DNA from: a virus
Reading direction: 5' to 3' (one strand)
Length of the DNA: 23,659 nt
Virus record (IMG/VR): IMGVR_UViG_3300021197_000410
Coordinates: 1 to 23,659 of that record
Part shown: positions 9,701-15,950 of the stretch, piece by piece
Position numbering within the stretch: the stretch's first letter is position 1
Layout: each line of letters starts with the position of its first letter
Made by a program: the position numbers and the translations under genes
The notes under the pieces: generated by a model
The model's database searches: none
Told to the model about the DNA's origin: nothing
What the model saw: the letters and a program-made list of their open reading frames with translations, nothing else

Positions 9701-10363
9701 AACAGAATGACGGGTCTTATTGCAGGCTCCGACGTAGCGAAAGATCCCCGACAGGCAGAGGGCCTACAAGCTGGCACTATTCAGGCTACGCGATACGTGG
9801 ACAACCTGATCGAAATCTTTACCGATAAGCTAGAGGGTGTTACCGGAGAAGAGCTTCGAGTAGCTACCCGTGAAGGCAAGATACAAGACCCTTCTCCTCT
9901 ACTTAGCGTTATGGGGATCAAGCTAAAGCCTAACAGGACTTCTACAGAGAAGGCCTATTCTATGGCAGAGATGCATCCTTGGACTGCAAACGAGAGGAGT
10001 GCCATACCTGCATACGACAAGATCTTTAACGAGGCCATCGCACCTGCGTTTGAGGACTCAATGATGAAACTCATTCAGTCAGAAGAGTTTAAGAAAGGCA
10101 ATGTAGCCCGGCGTCGTCAGATGTTAACCGACACAAAGAACGCATTACGCTCTGACCTACGTAAGTACCTGCTCGTATCAGGTGATGAAACAACATCGTT
10201 GATGGCTGCTCGAAAGAAGTTAATCAACAAAGGAGACAAGAACGTGCGCTATCAAGCCAAACAAATAATGCGGGAGAAATATGACATTGATGCAGACATA
10301 CGAGATTATAGTGAGAGAGAACTCCGGCTTTACGAAAGCCTGATTGATTACTTAAAACTGTAA
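6773..10363 (+). CDS. Large internal virion protein candidate (1196 aa)
   Basis: This is the largest gene in the window and the last of the rightward block, two bases after the previous stop. The N-terminus carries two copies of EEDTLAKYL (residues about 3-11 and 30-38). The rest alternates long charged helices with Gly/Ala-rich hydrophobic segments: YIYSAATDPSNYAGILTGG near 165-185, TGFSSLLGGVSGIGAFVAPSG near 325, SSPATSAINIIGAAQYGMG near 580, and PLVGTILPFGRFMNNV near 795. Such alternation is usual for giant podoviral proteins that leave the capsid and form a channel across the envelope. I see no transglycosylase motif here; the lysozyme-like segment is in the second gene instead, unlike T7 where it is in gp16. 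Its TAA abuts the stop codon of the opposing gene. Role inferred from size, order and composition. Confidence 0.65.
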   Translation: MEEEDTLAKYLTAPDEDNTPAAFNLEQQDEEDTLAKYLPTPEEKKGPAKPQRPAVEDAVPDSRFSISDLKKGQNARDIRAYMVDRMGVDFKVGQGRSDEEVVDAFVNQMRYFNSNIVSTAGEARFIANADEQTKARAAQAYKLYDNLGNLFTGDAGEIFDGIGDYIYSAATDPSNYAGILTGGMAKAGLLGGQQAGKAAVKAAVRTAIKDVGANTALKGEAKRAAGNVYKDVLTRAASQGVRLNKKQKQMAYAAAEREYALFMQARKRALSREAVQPILNKRRTNAILATAGIDSVFAVLQDATLQNTLIDAGAQETYSTLQTGFSSLLGGVSGIGAFVAPSGARKLVGESGLKDIRDQARIKARRDGNLEEMDTLLREVSRKQEAQKAAADFKFTPKQAKTAGSKILEVSRSWKDKVDAGKGRYSGFETPVEIIREVLLGKDGDGKSGLVKILIDDGVAVPKDMRISDFFTNLMQMLPKDQLKQINENIKGLGITLGDTTQVATSIEDLFAKELSRGGQVLQVASQFRKYLDAATVYGDRVINGSITTINEKEAIAENMKRARVFEYGQNVWKRMLVSSPATSAINIIGAAQYGMGQSLADLFASPVHYLAALGYGSVGNKAAAEQNFRAAKVYAGITGQRMRNLMDPYTTKDAYMAFLEQNKDVKKILFETLTGGIERSGKRFGIDPEDPAYLLVERTTDAASMLTGVRAQDTFTKSQMFMTELDKHIRIKTGKTLQETFKDGAVGSVDNDVIGRAVDTTLRSVFSKDYTTDDQLLGGLAKGVENFSSLPLVGTILPFGRFMNNVIATTYQWSPAGALSVMSSLYKKGRGSKQPENISEAFARAAVGTTALALAADFSKEQREKGMGTFDVDLGNGQILDARNTFPFSLWLTAGRIIDLNREGEMVPRELVKDFAAQTAVGQFASDVQFANDIYNIMDVAFNEDRQLGVSLIGSAFAKQGGSILAGFTRPLDAINRMTGLIAGSDVAKDPRQAEGLQAGTIQATRYVDNLIEIFTDKLEGVTGEELRVATREGKIQDPSPLLSVMGIKLKPNRTSTEKAYSMAEMHPWTANERSAIPAYDKIFNEAIAPAFEDSMMKLIQSEEFKKGNVARRRQMLTDTKNALRSDLRKYLLVSGDETTSLMAARKKLINKGDKNVRYQAKQIMREKYDIDADIRDYSERELRLYESLIDYLKL
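6779..6885 (+). repeat. Direct repeat encoding the EEDTLAKYL motif
   Basis: Two identical 26-base copies lie at 6779-6804 and 6860-6885, 81 bases (27 codons) apart and in the same frame. Each encodes EEDTLAKYL, and each is followed by a short Pro/Asp/Glu linker (TAPDED and PTPEEK). Identity over 26 bases, where codons could drift, suggests a fairly recent duplication or selection on the DNA. Confidence 0.85.
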
Positions 10364-10570
10364 TCACTTAACGCCATACTTCTCTACTGCTTCTCGCAAC
10401 CACAGAAAGCTGCTAGTCAGATGGTCTCTGGCTAGCTCTGCTTCTCTGCAATCCCACACATTACTCTTGACGAGGCTCTCTACTTCGTTGATTTTCCCGC
10501 CTAGTGTACGTACAAACGCCTTACGCTTGCGAGTGACATGTTCTTGTGCTTCTTTTTCTAGGTGGTTCAT
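10364..10570 (-). CDS. Small Acb2/Tad1-hairpin-like protein (possible anti-CBASS)
   Basis: 68 residues predicted as a helical hairpin: a first charged helix (LEKEAQEHVTRKRKAFVRTL), a second helix, then DCREAELARDHLTSSFLWLREAV at the end. The ending R-E-x2-L-A-x3-L-x5-W-x3-A (Arg42, Glu43, Leu46, Ala47, Leu51, Trp57, Ala61) is the pattern I know from the Acb2/Tad1 hairpin family. Members of that family form oligomers that trap cyclic di- and trinucleotides and so block CBASS immunity. The assignment rests on this pattern only; other small helical phage proteins could resemble it. It is the last gene of the leftward block, three bases after phoH, with AAGG in the phoH tail as a possible ribosome site. 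Its stop codon abuts the stop of the large virion gene. The gene is quite sure; the function is a hypothesis. Confidence 0.5.
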   Translation of the reverse strand: MNHLEKEAQEHVTRKRKAFVRTLGGKINEVESLVKSNVWDCREAELARDHLTSSFLWLREAVEKYGVK

Positions 10571-10573
10571 ATT

Positions 10574-11284
10574 CTAGATACCTTCTTTAACAAAGACTTT
10601 AACCCACTCTGCGCAAATATCGCTGCGCACAATGTCTTCAATACCGAACTCAACAATCGGTACATCCAGCATATGTTTCTTAGCTAGGTGAATGATCTTA
10701 GACAGGCCGTCTGCCTCCTTAAGATCTGACTGTTGTACATCCCCGTTCAATACAATCTTACTGCCTTCGCCTACACGGGTGAGCAGCATCTTCAACTCAT
10801 GCGTTGTGATGTTCTGCGTCTCGTCTACGATCACAAAGGCATTCTCAAAGCTACGCCCCCGCATTAGCGCAAGGGGTGCCATCTCGATGTTGCCATTCTT
10901 TATGCCGGTATCTACAGAACCTCGTCCCATGTGGCGCACTAGGACGTCCAACACAGGCAACGCCCACGGATACGTCTTCTCCTCAAGTGTACCGGGTAGA
11001 AATCCTATGTCCCTCCCTACAGATACGTGAGGGCGAGTGATTACGATCTTGTCGATCTGTTTAGTAGTATAAAGATCTGACGCATATGTAGCAGTTACAT
11101 ACGTCTTGCCTGTACCTGCAGGGCCAAGCACCAGTACCTGACAGCTAGCCTTCATAAAGTCCCACAGTTTTCGTTGGGATTCTGTGCGAGGAACAAAGGC
11201 TGACGTCTTCTTCAGAGACGCATTCTTGTAGTTAGTCTTACGCCGGGTACGTGTCTGCTTCTTAGGTGGTTCAAGATCGTTCAT
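10574..11284 (-). CDS. phoH: PhoH-like P-loop ATPase
   Basis: 236 residues with a Walker A motif GPAGTGKT at 54-61, the family segment [22 protein letters not shown] at 82-103, a Walker B VIVDETQN at 151-158 and a LNGDVQQSD sensor-like segment at 179-187. These are hallmarks of PhoH-like proteins, a very common auxiliary gene in marine phages. The biochemical role in phages is not settled; bacterial relatives are linked to phosphate starvation or RNA metabolism, and some are fused to nuclease domains. This one has no extra nuclease domain, only a basic N-terminal tail (about 25 residues). It overlaps the upstream HNH gene by 14 bases, so the two are likely co-translated. Confidence 0.93.
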   Translation of the reverse strand: MNDLEPPKKQTRTRRKTNYKNASLKKTSAFVPRTESQRKLWDFMKASCQVLVLGPAGTGKTYVTATYASDLYTTKQIDKIVITRPHVSVGRDIGFLPGTLEEKTYPWALPVLDVLVRHMGRGSVDTGIKNGNIEMAPLALMRGRSFENAFVIVDETQNITTHELKMLLTRVGEGSKIVLNGDVQQSDLKEADGLSKIIHLAKKHMLDVPIVEFGIEDIVRSDICAEWVKVFVKEGI

Positions 11285-11690
11285 CTGATAAATACTCTAT
11301 TGCTGCTTGTAGTCTGTCTATGCTGTCTTCAAAAGCGCCTAATGCTCTGTTACACTTGTGGCACAGCCACCCTCTAAAAAGTTCTGTGTTATGGTCATGA
11401 TCAACAACCCATGAGCCTGTCTTCTTACCCCCTTGACCATCTACTTCTTCAGCACTCTTACTACAGATAGGACATGTGTATTCTGCTGGGGGATACTCTT
11501 GCTCATCTCTTATCTTAGCCCTTAGTTTTTGCATATCATTAGCGCAAGACTTGCACTCTGACCTGCGATAGTTACCCCCGCTAGCAAAGCTGAAACAGCC
11601 GAGAGGTAAAAAAGTATTACACTTGCTGCACTCCTTACCTTCACCTCTTATAGATTTAACTACGTACTGTCCGAACAACTCTAGCTGCAT
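11271..11690 (-). CDS. Endonuclease VII-like HNH (His-Me finger) nuclease
   Basis: 139 residues. The C-terminal half has the recombination endonuclease VII pattern: CPIC at 73-76, [24 protein letters not shown] with Asp97-His98-Asp99-His100 as the active site, and CHKC at 110-113 completing a four-Cys zinc site. An extra N-terminal zinc-binding pair is visible (CSKC at 21-24 and CKSC at 46-49). T4 endonuclease VII resolves Holliday junctions and other branched DNA. Shorter relatives in other phages may be general nicking or packaging nucleases, or homing enzymes. It lies 7 bases after glutaredoxin and overlaps phoH, so it is a normal member of the operon and not an obvious intruder. Confidence 0.88.
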   Translation of the reverse strand: MQLELFGQYVVKSIRGEGKECSKCNTFLPLGCFSFASGGNYRRSECKSCANDMQKLRAKIRDEQEYPPAEYTCPICSKSAEEVDGQGGKKTGSWVVDHDHNTELFRGWLCHKCNRALGAFEDSIDRLQAAIEYLSDERS

Positions 11691-11697
11691 AGCGGGA

Positions 11698-11934
11698 TTA
11701 GTACCTCTTTTTATCTACATATTGTTTCAACTCAGTGTAACCCCCGATACGACTACCATCGGGGGCGAACACTTGAGGTACGGAAGAAAGCCCTGCCTCT
11801 AGCATAAGATGCCCTACCCACTTAGAGGAAGGGCTACTCAGATTGTATGCTGTAAAAGGCAGGGCTTTCTCGCGGAACAAGCTCTTAGCTAAGTTGCAGT
11901 AAGAGCAATCATCTCGTGTCACAAGTACATACAT
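11698..11934 (-). CDS. Glutaredoxin
   Basis: 78 residues, the normal size for a phage glutaredoxin or NrdH-like redoxin. The dithiol active site is Cys10-Ser-Tyr-Cys13, the cis-proline is in SVPQVF (Pro53), and the glutathione-contact GGY turn is at 64-66. It would reduce the C-terminal cysteine pair of ribonucleotide reductase. Its ATG follows directly on the TAG of the reductase gene with no base between them, which supports that partnership. Whether glutathione or thioredoxin reductase recharges it cannot be told from the sequence. Confidence 0.93.
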   Translation of the reverse strand: MYVLVTRDDCSYCNLAKSLFREKALPFTAYNLSSPSSKWVGHLMLEAGLSSVPQVFAPDGSRIGGYTELKQYVDKKRY

Positions 11935-13839
11935 CTACACAAGATCCACTATCTCACAGCTATCGCCTGAACACGCTAGCGTCTGAGAGCCTGCTGTGTT
12001 GTCCTCTACCTCATACGAGGATAGCTTAGACCAGTCGATAGATGCTGGCATGGTGGACTTACGCTCTTCGTATACAGCTTTATCGACCTCCTGATAGGGT
12101 GCCTGCTGATACGTGTGCTCACTGTAAGGCAGGAAGGATACGCCAGACATCTCGTCAAAGTGCTTATACACAAATGCACCCACCTCAACCCACTCATCCT
12201 TACGTACATTGATAGTGACAGACGGCTTATGTTCACACCAGTGACGCTGATAAACAAGCCATGTTTCCAGCTGCTCTACTGCGGACATATCATGCGTAAC
12301 TACTGCATTGTCAGGCGCTTTGACAGGGAAGCTGAACACAACTGTAGTGTCTGGCTTCATTACGCAAGGCTCTGACGGGACGTTCTGGTCCATCATGAAC
12401 TGCGTCAATGGATCTTTGACGTCGCCCCTAACTGTCCGAATGTAGTACGGGCTGTGTCTTGCATGAATACCGCTGGCTGAATCTACAAGCTGAGATACAG
12501 TGCCAGAAGGTTTAACACAAGTGATAGCGGTTGAAGCAGGAATTCCAAGTCTAGCACTCCATTCAGCATTAACTGATACAGCAACTTCACGAAGATGTCC
12601 AAGGGTCTTCTCCAATCCTGCGTTCTTAACTGTCATAAGAGGGTTGTCCATGATGCCAGTGAGACTGACACCTAGAAGCCTCTCTTCTTCCGTGTTCTTT
12701 TGCCAGACTTTGCGGAGGTACGGGAACTTCGTATAGGTAGATTGAAGTGTTCCCAGTATTGTTGCCAGCCTGACTTTTCGTTCGAGGGAGTCGATATCAT
12801 CTGTAGCCCGGACCACAACTTCCGTAAGATTACAGAACTGATACGGACGAAGAATGATTTCACTGCAAGGATTCGTTCCAAACTCGTAGCCTCCATCCCG
12901 ACGCCCAAACTTCTCAGCCTGCTTACGTGCTGCTTCTCTATTGAAGATGCCCCGCTCCCCTGAGCCTGACTCCACAAGCGAAGTCCACTCACGCAGGAAC
13001 GATGTGCTATCAGGCTTCTCAGTATAGGAGACGGAGTTGTTAGCCAGTGCTCGCTGTCCGTTGTTCTCCCACCATGCGCCTGACTTAGCGTGACGCATTC
13101 GATCATCAGACAGGTTAGACAGGGAGATCATTGCAGACCTACGCACACCGCCGACGACAACGACTTCGCCGATCTTACACATTAGATCATGGCACTCAAC
13201 AGACGACATCTTACGACCCTGTGCTTCTTTGAATGTACCAACAGCAAAGTTGAACAGGTTGATCAGAGGTGCAGGACCAGAGGCACGGCCCCCGAATGTC
13301 TTAAGACGTGCACCTGATGGGCGTACACGCGACGTATCCCACTTGGGGATCTCACCTGACCACAGCAGGGCGAGCACTTGCCGGAATGCTTTAGCCCAGC
13401 CTTCCTTGCTGTCTTTCACAACGACTGTCGTCTCGCTATCAAACAACTCAGGGACTTCCGGCAGCTTCGAAATGAACTGCCGCTCGACGGAGAAGCCGAC
13501 GCCTGTGCCGCACAGCAGGATGAACATTGCTTCGTCGAAAGACTTGGGATCATCTACTGGCAGGTACGAGCAGTTGTATCCTGCTACGTTGTCCCGCGCA
13601 AACGCAGGCCCTGCCGTCATCAAGGCCCGCATAGATGGCATGACTTCTAAACTGAGGATCGCTTGTGCAATCTCATGGATGATATCTGTAGGAACCTCAT
13701 TATGCGGTTTTACAATATTGTCAATGTATCGCTGGGCAGTTTCCCCCCAGCTTTCTCGACGCCCCTCCTCATCAAGCCAACGCGCATATCGCGACGTGTG
13801 AATGAAAGACTGATAGTCTGTAGGTAAATAGTTATTCAT
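11935..13839 (-). CDS. nrdJ: Class II (adenosylcobalamin-dependent) ribonucleotide reductase, monomeric type
   Basis: 634 residues. It makes deoxyribonucleotides for phage DNA synthesis using adenosylcobalamin. Visible core residues are Cys90 in GYNCSYLP (redox pair member), the NPCSEI motif with Asn323, Cys325 (thiyl radical) and Glu327, and Cys336 (second redox Cys) in QFCNLTEV. CVKPSGTVSQL at 441-451 is the phosphate-binding loop. The C-terminus LACSGDSCEIVDLV carries the re-reduction pair Cys623/Cys628. The layout resembles the Lactobacillus leichmannii triphosphate reductase type, somewhat shorter than its roughly 740 residues. No partner small subunit is present, as expected for class II. 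It overlaps mazG by 4 bases and abuts glutaredoxin. A GGAGAGGG site precedes the ATG by about 10 bases. It implies a host that takes up or makes B12. Confidence 0.93.
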   Translation of the reverse strand: MNNYLPTDYQSFIHTSRYARWLDEEGRRESWGETAQRYIDNIVKPHNEVPTDIIHEIAQAILSLEVMPSMRALMTAGPAFARDNVAGYNCSYLPVDDPKSFDEAMFILLCGTGVGFSVERQFISKLPEVPELFDSETTVVVKDSKEGWAKAFRQVLALLWSGEIPKWDTSRVRPSGARLKTFGGRASGPAPLINLFNFAVGTFKEAQGRKMSSVECHDLMCKIGEVVVVGGVRRSAMISLSNLSDDRMRHAKSGAWWENNGQRALANNSVSYTEKPDSTSFLREWTSLVESGSGERGIFNREAARKQAEKFGRRDGGYEFGTNPCSEIILRPYQFCNLTEVVVRATDDIDSLERKVRLATILGTLQSTYTKFPYLRKVWQKNTEEERLLGVSLTGIMDNPLMTVKNAGLEKTLGHLREVAVSVNAEWSARLGIPASTAITCVKPSGTVSQLVDSASGIHARHSPYYIRTVRGDVKDPLTQFMMDQNVPSEPCVMKPDTTVVFSFPVKAPDNAVVTHDMSAVEQLETWLVYQRHWCEHKPSVTINVRKDEWVEVGAFVYKHFDEMSGVSFLPYSEHTYQQAPYQEVDKAVYEERKSTMPASIDWSKLSSYEVEDNTAGSQTLACSGDSCEIVDLV

Positions 13840-14153
13840 CGGTTGTCACCCTCTCCTCTAATGACACCACGTTCTGCACGATCATTAAGCTTTTTGAGGT
13901 TCATTCTTGCAATCTCTTCGAGGTTAGACCCGTACATATTAGCCACTGCTGTAACGTAGAATAGCACATCGCCTAACTCTAATTGAATAGCCTCTGTTGT
14001 TACACGGTTGTGATCACGAAATTGCTTCTTTGCTTTTTCAGCAACCTCCCCTGCCTCACCACAAAGGCCAAGAATGTTTTCTACAAAACGATCCTGTCCT
14101 TCCAAGACAACTTTACCTTCTACCCATTCACTGTACTGTTTCCAATCAAGCAT
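13836..14153 (-). CDS. mazG: MazG-like nucleotide pyrophosphohydrolase
   Basis: 105 residues, a single MazG domain. The metal-binding motif is visible as Glu33-x2-Glu36 (CGEAGEVAEKAKK) and Glu59-x2-Asp62 (QLELGDVLFYV), with the usual spacing. MazG proteins cleave nucleoside triphosphates to monophosphates. Phage MazG was first thought to act on ppGpp but later work on a cyanophage enzyme favoured dNTPs. Here it sits directly upstream of ribonucleotide reductase with a 4-base ATGA overlap, fitting nucleotide-pool cleaning or recycling. It overlaps the small gene before it by 8 bases. Confidence 0.9.
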   Translation of the reverse strand: MLDWKQYSEWVEGKVVLEGQDRFVENILGLCGEAGEVAEKAKKQFRDHNRVTTEAIQLELGDVLFYVTAVANMYGSNLEEIARMNLKKLNDRAERGVIRGEGDNR

Positions 14154-14319
14154 TGAACCGCTCCTTTACTAGTAGGTTTTTTACATGAACGTCTTCATTA
14201 TCGTAAAAGACATCCTGCACAAAGTCAAACACATCTTCTGTATGCGAATCCATATGAGAAGATAGTAAGCTGTTAGGCTCTTCTACTTCTAGTAGAAGTG
14301 TGACACTAAACTTTTTCAT
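14146..14319 (-). CDS. Small acidic protein of unknown function (57 aa)
   Basis: I do not recognise this protein. It begins MKKFSVTLLLEVEEP, then is acidic and helical (SHTEDVFDFVQDVFYDNED) and ends with a short basic strand (VHVKNLLVKERF). The start at 14319 is chosen because it gives a TGACATG junction with the gene before it and has an AAAGG site upstream. A longer reading from the ATG at 14352 would overlap that gene by 32 bases and lacks a good site. Its position between endonuclease I and MazG suggests an accessory role in DNA or nucleotide metabolism, but that is context only. Confidence 0.6.
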   Translation of the reverse strand: MKKFSVTLLLEVEEPNSLLSSHMDSHTEDVFDFVQDVFYDNEDVHVKNLLVKERFNA

Positions 14320-14320
14320 G

Positions 14321-14647
14321 TCAGGCACTGCCTTTTGTAACCGTAAATTCATCTAGAATAGCTTCACTCTTCTCTGCGTCTTCTTGAAGTCTCACAGATA
14401 GGAGGCCTTCAAGTAATCTGTCTGCTCTAGTAGACAAGGCTTCTGCAAGACCTCTGTCTTCTTGGCCTAGCTGCACTGAAGCAAGAAGCATACAGGCATG
14501 ATGTAGTAGTTCCCAAGTTACGTTTGAATCTACATCTCCCTCATTAAATACAGATGTCTCTAAGAAAGTATCTATGCCTTGAAACATGCCTTCCTCATCG
14601 TACACAGCAGACATACTAACTGAGACAGTGTGGTTTTCTACATCCAT
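14321..14647 (-). CDS. Unknown 108-residue phage protein
   Basis: The start at 14647 is chosen over an upstream in-frame ATG at 14809, because the latter would overlap endonuclease I by more than 150 bases. The chosen ATG follows the endonuclease stop by one base (TAGAATG) with GAGGAA at 14655-14660 (minus strand) as a well-placed ribosome site. The protein begins MDVENHTVSVSMSAVYDEEG, a beta-like stretch, then has helices (NVTWELLHHACMLLASVQL, and LSTRADRLLEGLLSVRLQED). It is acidic with one Cys. No family is recognised. The close spacing makes it part of the same operon as the recombination and nucleotide genes. Confidence 0.65.
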   Translation of the reverse strand: MDVENHTVSVSMSAVYDEEGMFQGIDTFLETSVFNEGDVDSNVTWELLHHACMLLASVQLGQEDRGLAEALSTRADRLLEGLLSVRLQEDAEKSEAILDEFTVTKGSA

Positions 14648-14648
14648 T

Positions 14649-15086
14649 CTACAATTCCTCTTCAATAAGAAAGGTTTTACTTTTTGTTCGCTTGCCTGTT
14701 TCTGCGAGCCACCCTTCAGGTAAGACTTTGTGAGACCACTGAAAGTTATGCTTATCACACCACTCAAAGTACCGGCTCTTTGCGCCCTTGTACAAGCGGG
14801 CATTGGCATTACTAAACACGAAGCGGATATCTAACTCTGGATGTTGCTTCTGTATCTCTAGATGTTTGCGCCTGTCTTCGCTATCGAAGATACCCTTTGT
14901 CTCTACGATAATACCGTTATCCAATTCGAAGTCTGGCGTGTATGTACGATACCGCAGATCTCGCCACTTTATTCGTAGGGCTTCGTACTCAACCTTCTTC
15001 TGTTTTTCTTTTAAGTATGCAGCGACCTGTTTCTCCAAGCCGCTGCGATACCTACGGACGTTGTGTCGCCTCTTAGTAGTTGGCAT
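14649..15086 (-). CDS. T7-type endonuclease I (Holliday junction resolvase)
   Basis: 145 residues, against 149 in T7 gp3. The similarity is clear across the chain: RSGLE, then YTPDFELDNGIIVETKG, then DRRKHLEIQKQHPELDIRFVF and LYKG. The catalytic residues of T7 endonuclease I (Glu20, Asp55, Glu65, Lys67) match Glu18, Asp52, Glu62 and Lys64 here, so the PD-(D/E)XK site is intact. The enzyme cuts branched DNA and, in T7, helps degrade host DNA and resolve replication intermediates. I choose the ATG at 15086 because AGGTGA at 15095-15100 is spaced 8 bases from it; the GTG at 15098 lies inside that site. It overlaps the upstream nuclease gene by 14 bases. Confidence 0.92.
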   Translation of the reverse strand: MPTTKRRHNVRRYRSGLEKQVAAYLKEKQKKVEYEALRIKWRDLRYRTYTPDFELDNGIIVETKGIFDSEDRRKHLEIQKQHPELDIRFVFSNANARLYKGAKSRYFEWCDKHNFQWSHKVLPEGWLAETGKRTKSKTFLIEEEL

Positions 15087-15948
15087 CTTTGTTATCACCT
15101 ATGTACACATAGTCTACTTCTGGGGGTGCCTTAGCTTTGCTTGACCTATTAGGCATAGTCTTCAGAGTAGGGTGGCAGTCCTTCTTGAAAGAGCAAAACT
15201 TACAGTCAATAGGTAGCACCATATTACCAGTAGTCTTTCTGCTAAACGTCTCAGGCACAGGATCGAAACACCTTTCGAAAGGCGCATCACTGTCTAGGTA
15301 GTTAGCCGTATCCTGTATGGAACCCATAACATCTTCTACGTCTACGGTAGACGCATCTACGTACTTGAACTGCCCATTCGCTTTATTGACAGCCCACCAT
15401 CCGCCAACAGATTTGTTTGCAGCTACAGCGTAGCCTACCAGCTGTGCTACATACCCAAAACTGTCATGCTCTTTGAGAACATCTACTGATGTAAACTTGT
15501 TGTTATACGACCACGGTGACGCAGACTTTACGTCATCAATCCTGCCGTCTAACTCCATGTCGTACTCACCCCTGATCTCCTGCCCGTCAGGCAGTTGCAG
15601 GGTAACTGTAGCGTTGTCTTCAAACGTGACCCCCGCTGCAGTAAGCAGGCCTTTAAACACAGCCTCAACTATGTCACCCAAGATCATGTTCATCAGGAAG
15701 TAGGGCGGCAGTGCCTCCTTATTGTCTGGCTGGTTCTTTTCAAACCACAGCTGGCAGGTTGGCTTGCCAATGTTAGACATCCTTAGACGGAAGGCATCAC
15801 GCCTACCAGAGCCGAACTGCTTCATCATGGCCTTCTTGATGTCGGAGGCGACCTTATCAGTCACCTCCTCCGTCATAGTTGCTTCACCCGCCATAGCCTT
15901 CTGCAGATAAAGCAGCACAGAAAGTTCTGCTGGGTGCTGCGTCTCCAT
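15073..15948 (-). CDS. PD-(D/E)XK exonuclease with probable Fe-S cluster (Cas4/RecB-like)
   Basis: 291 residues. A nuclease core is suggested by GEYDMELDGRIDDVKSAS at 127-144 (Asp130, Asp139, Lys141 as metal and catalytic residues) and a following helix YVAQLVGYAVA with the conserved Gln. One Cys upstream of the core (Cys65 in KPTCQLWFE) and three near the C-terminus (Cys249-x2-Cys252-x5-Cys258) match the split 1+3 cysteine arrangement that holds a 4Fe-4S cluster in Cas4, AddB and related nucleases. It lies between a putative ssDNA-binding protein and endonuclease I, the position of recombination nucleases in T7-like phages. It probably degrades or processes DNA ends in replication-linked recombination. 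Two bases separate it from the upstream gene. Confidence 0.82.
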   Translation of the reverse strand: METQHPAELSVLLYLQKAMAGEATMTEEVTDKVASDIKKAMMKQFGSGRRDAFRLRMSNIGKPTCQLWFEKNQPDNKEALPPYFLMNMILGDIVEAVFKGLLTAAGVTFEDNATVTLQLPDGQEIRGEYDMELDGRIDDVKSASPWSYNNKFTSVDVLKEHDSFGYVAQLVGYAVAANKSVGGWWAVNKANGQFKYVDASTVDVEDVMGSIQDTANYLDSDAPFERCFDPVPETFSRKTTGNMVLPIDCKFCSFKKDCHPTLKTMPNRSSKAKAPPEVDYVYIGDNKDANY

Positions 15949-15950
15949 AA

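Noticed and set aside
13229-13801. 190-codon plus-strand ORF inside the reductase gene
   Set aside because: It is antisense to a gene with complete family motifs; its translation has no recognisable domain.
14648-14809. Upstream extension of the 108-residue protein to 162 residues
   Set aside because: It would overlap endonuclease I almost fully in another frame, while the ATG at 14647 has a GAGGAA site and follows the stop by one base.
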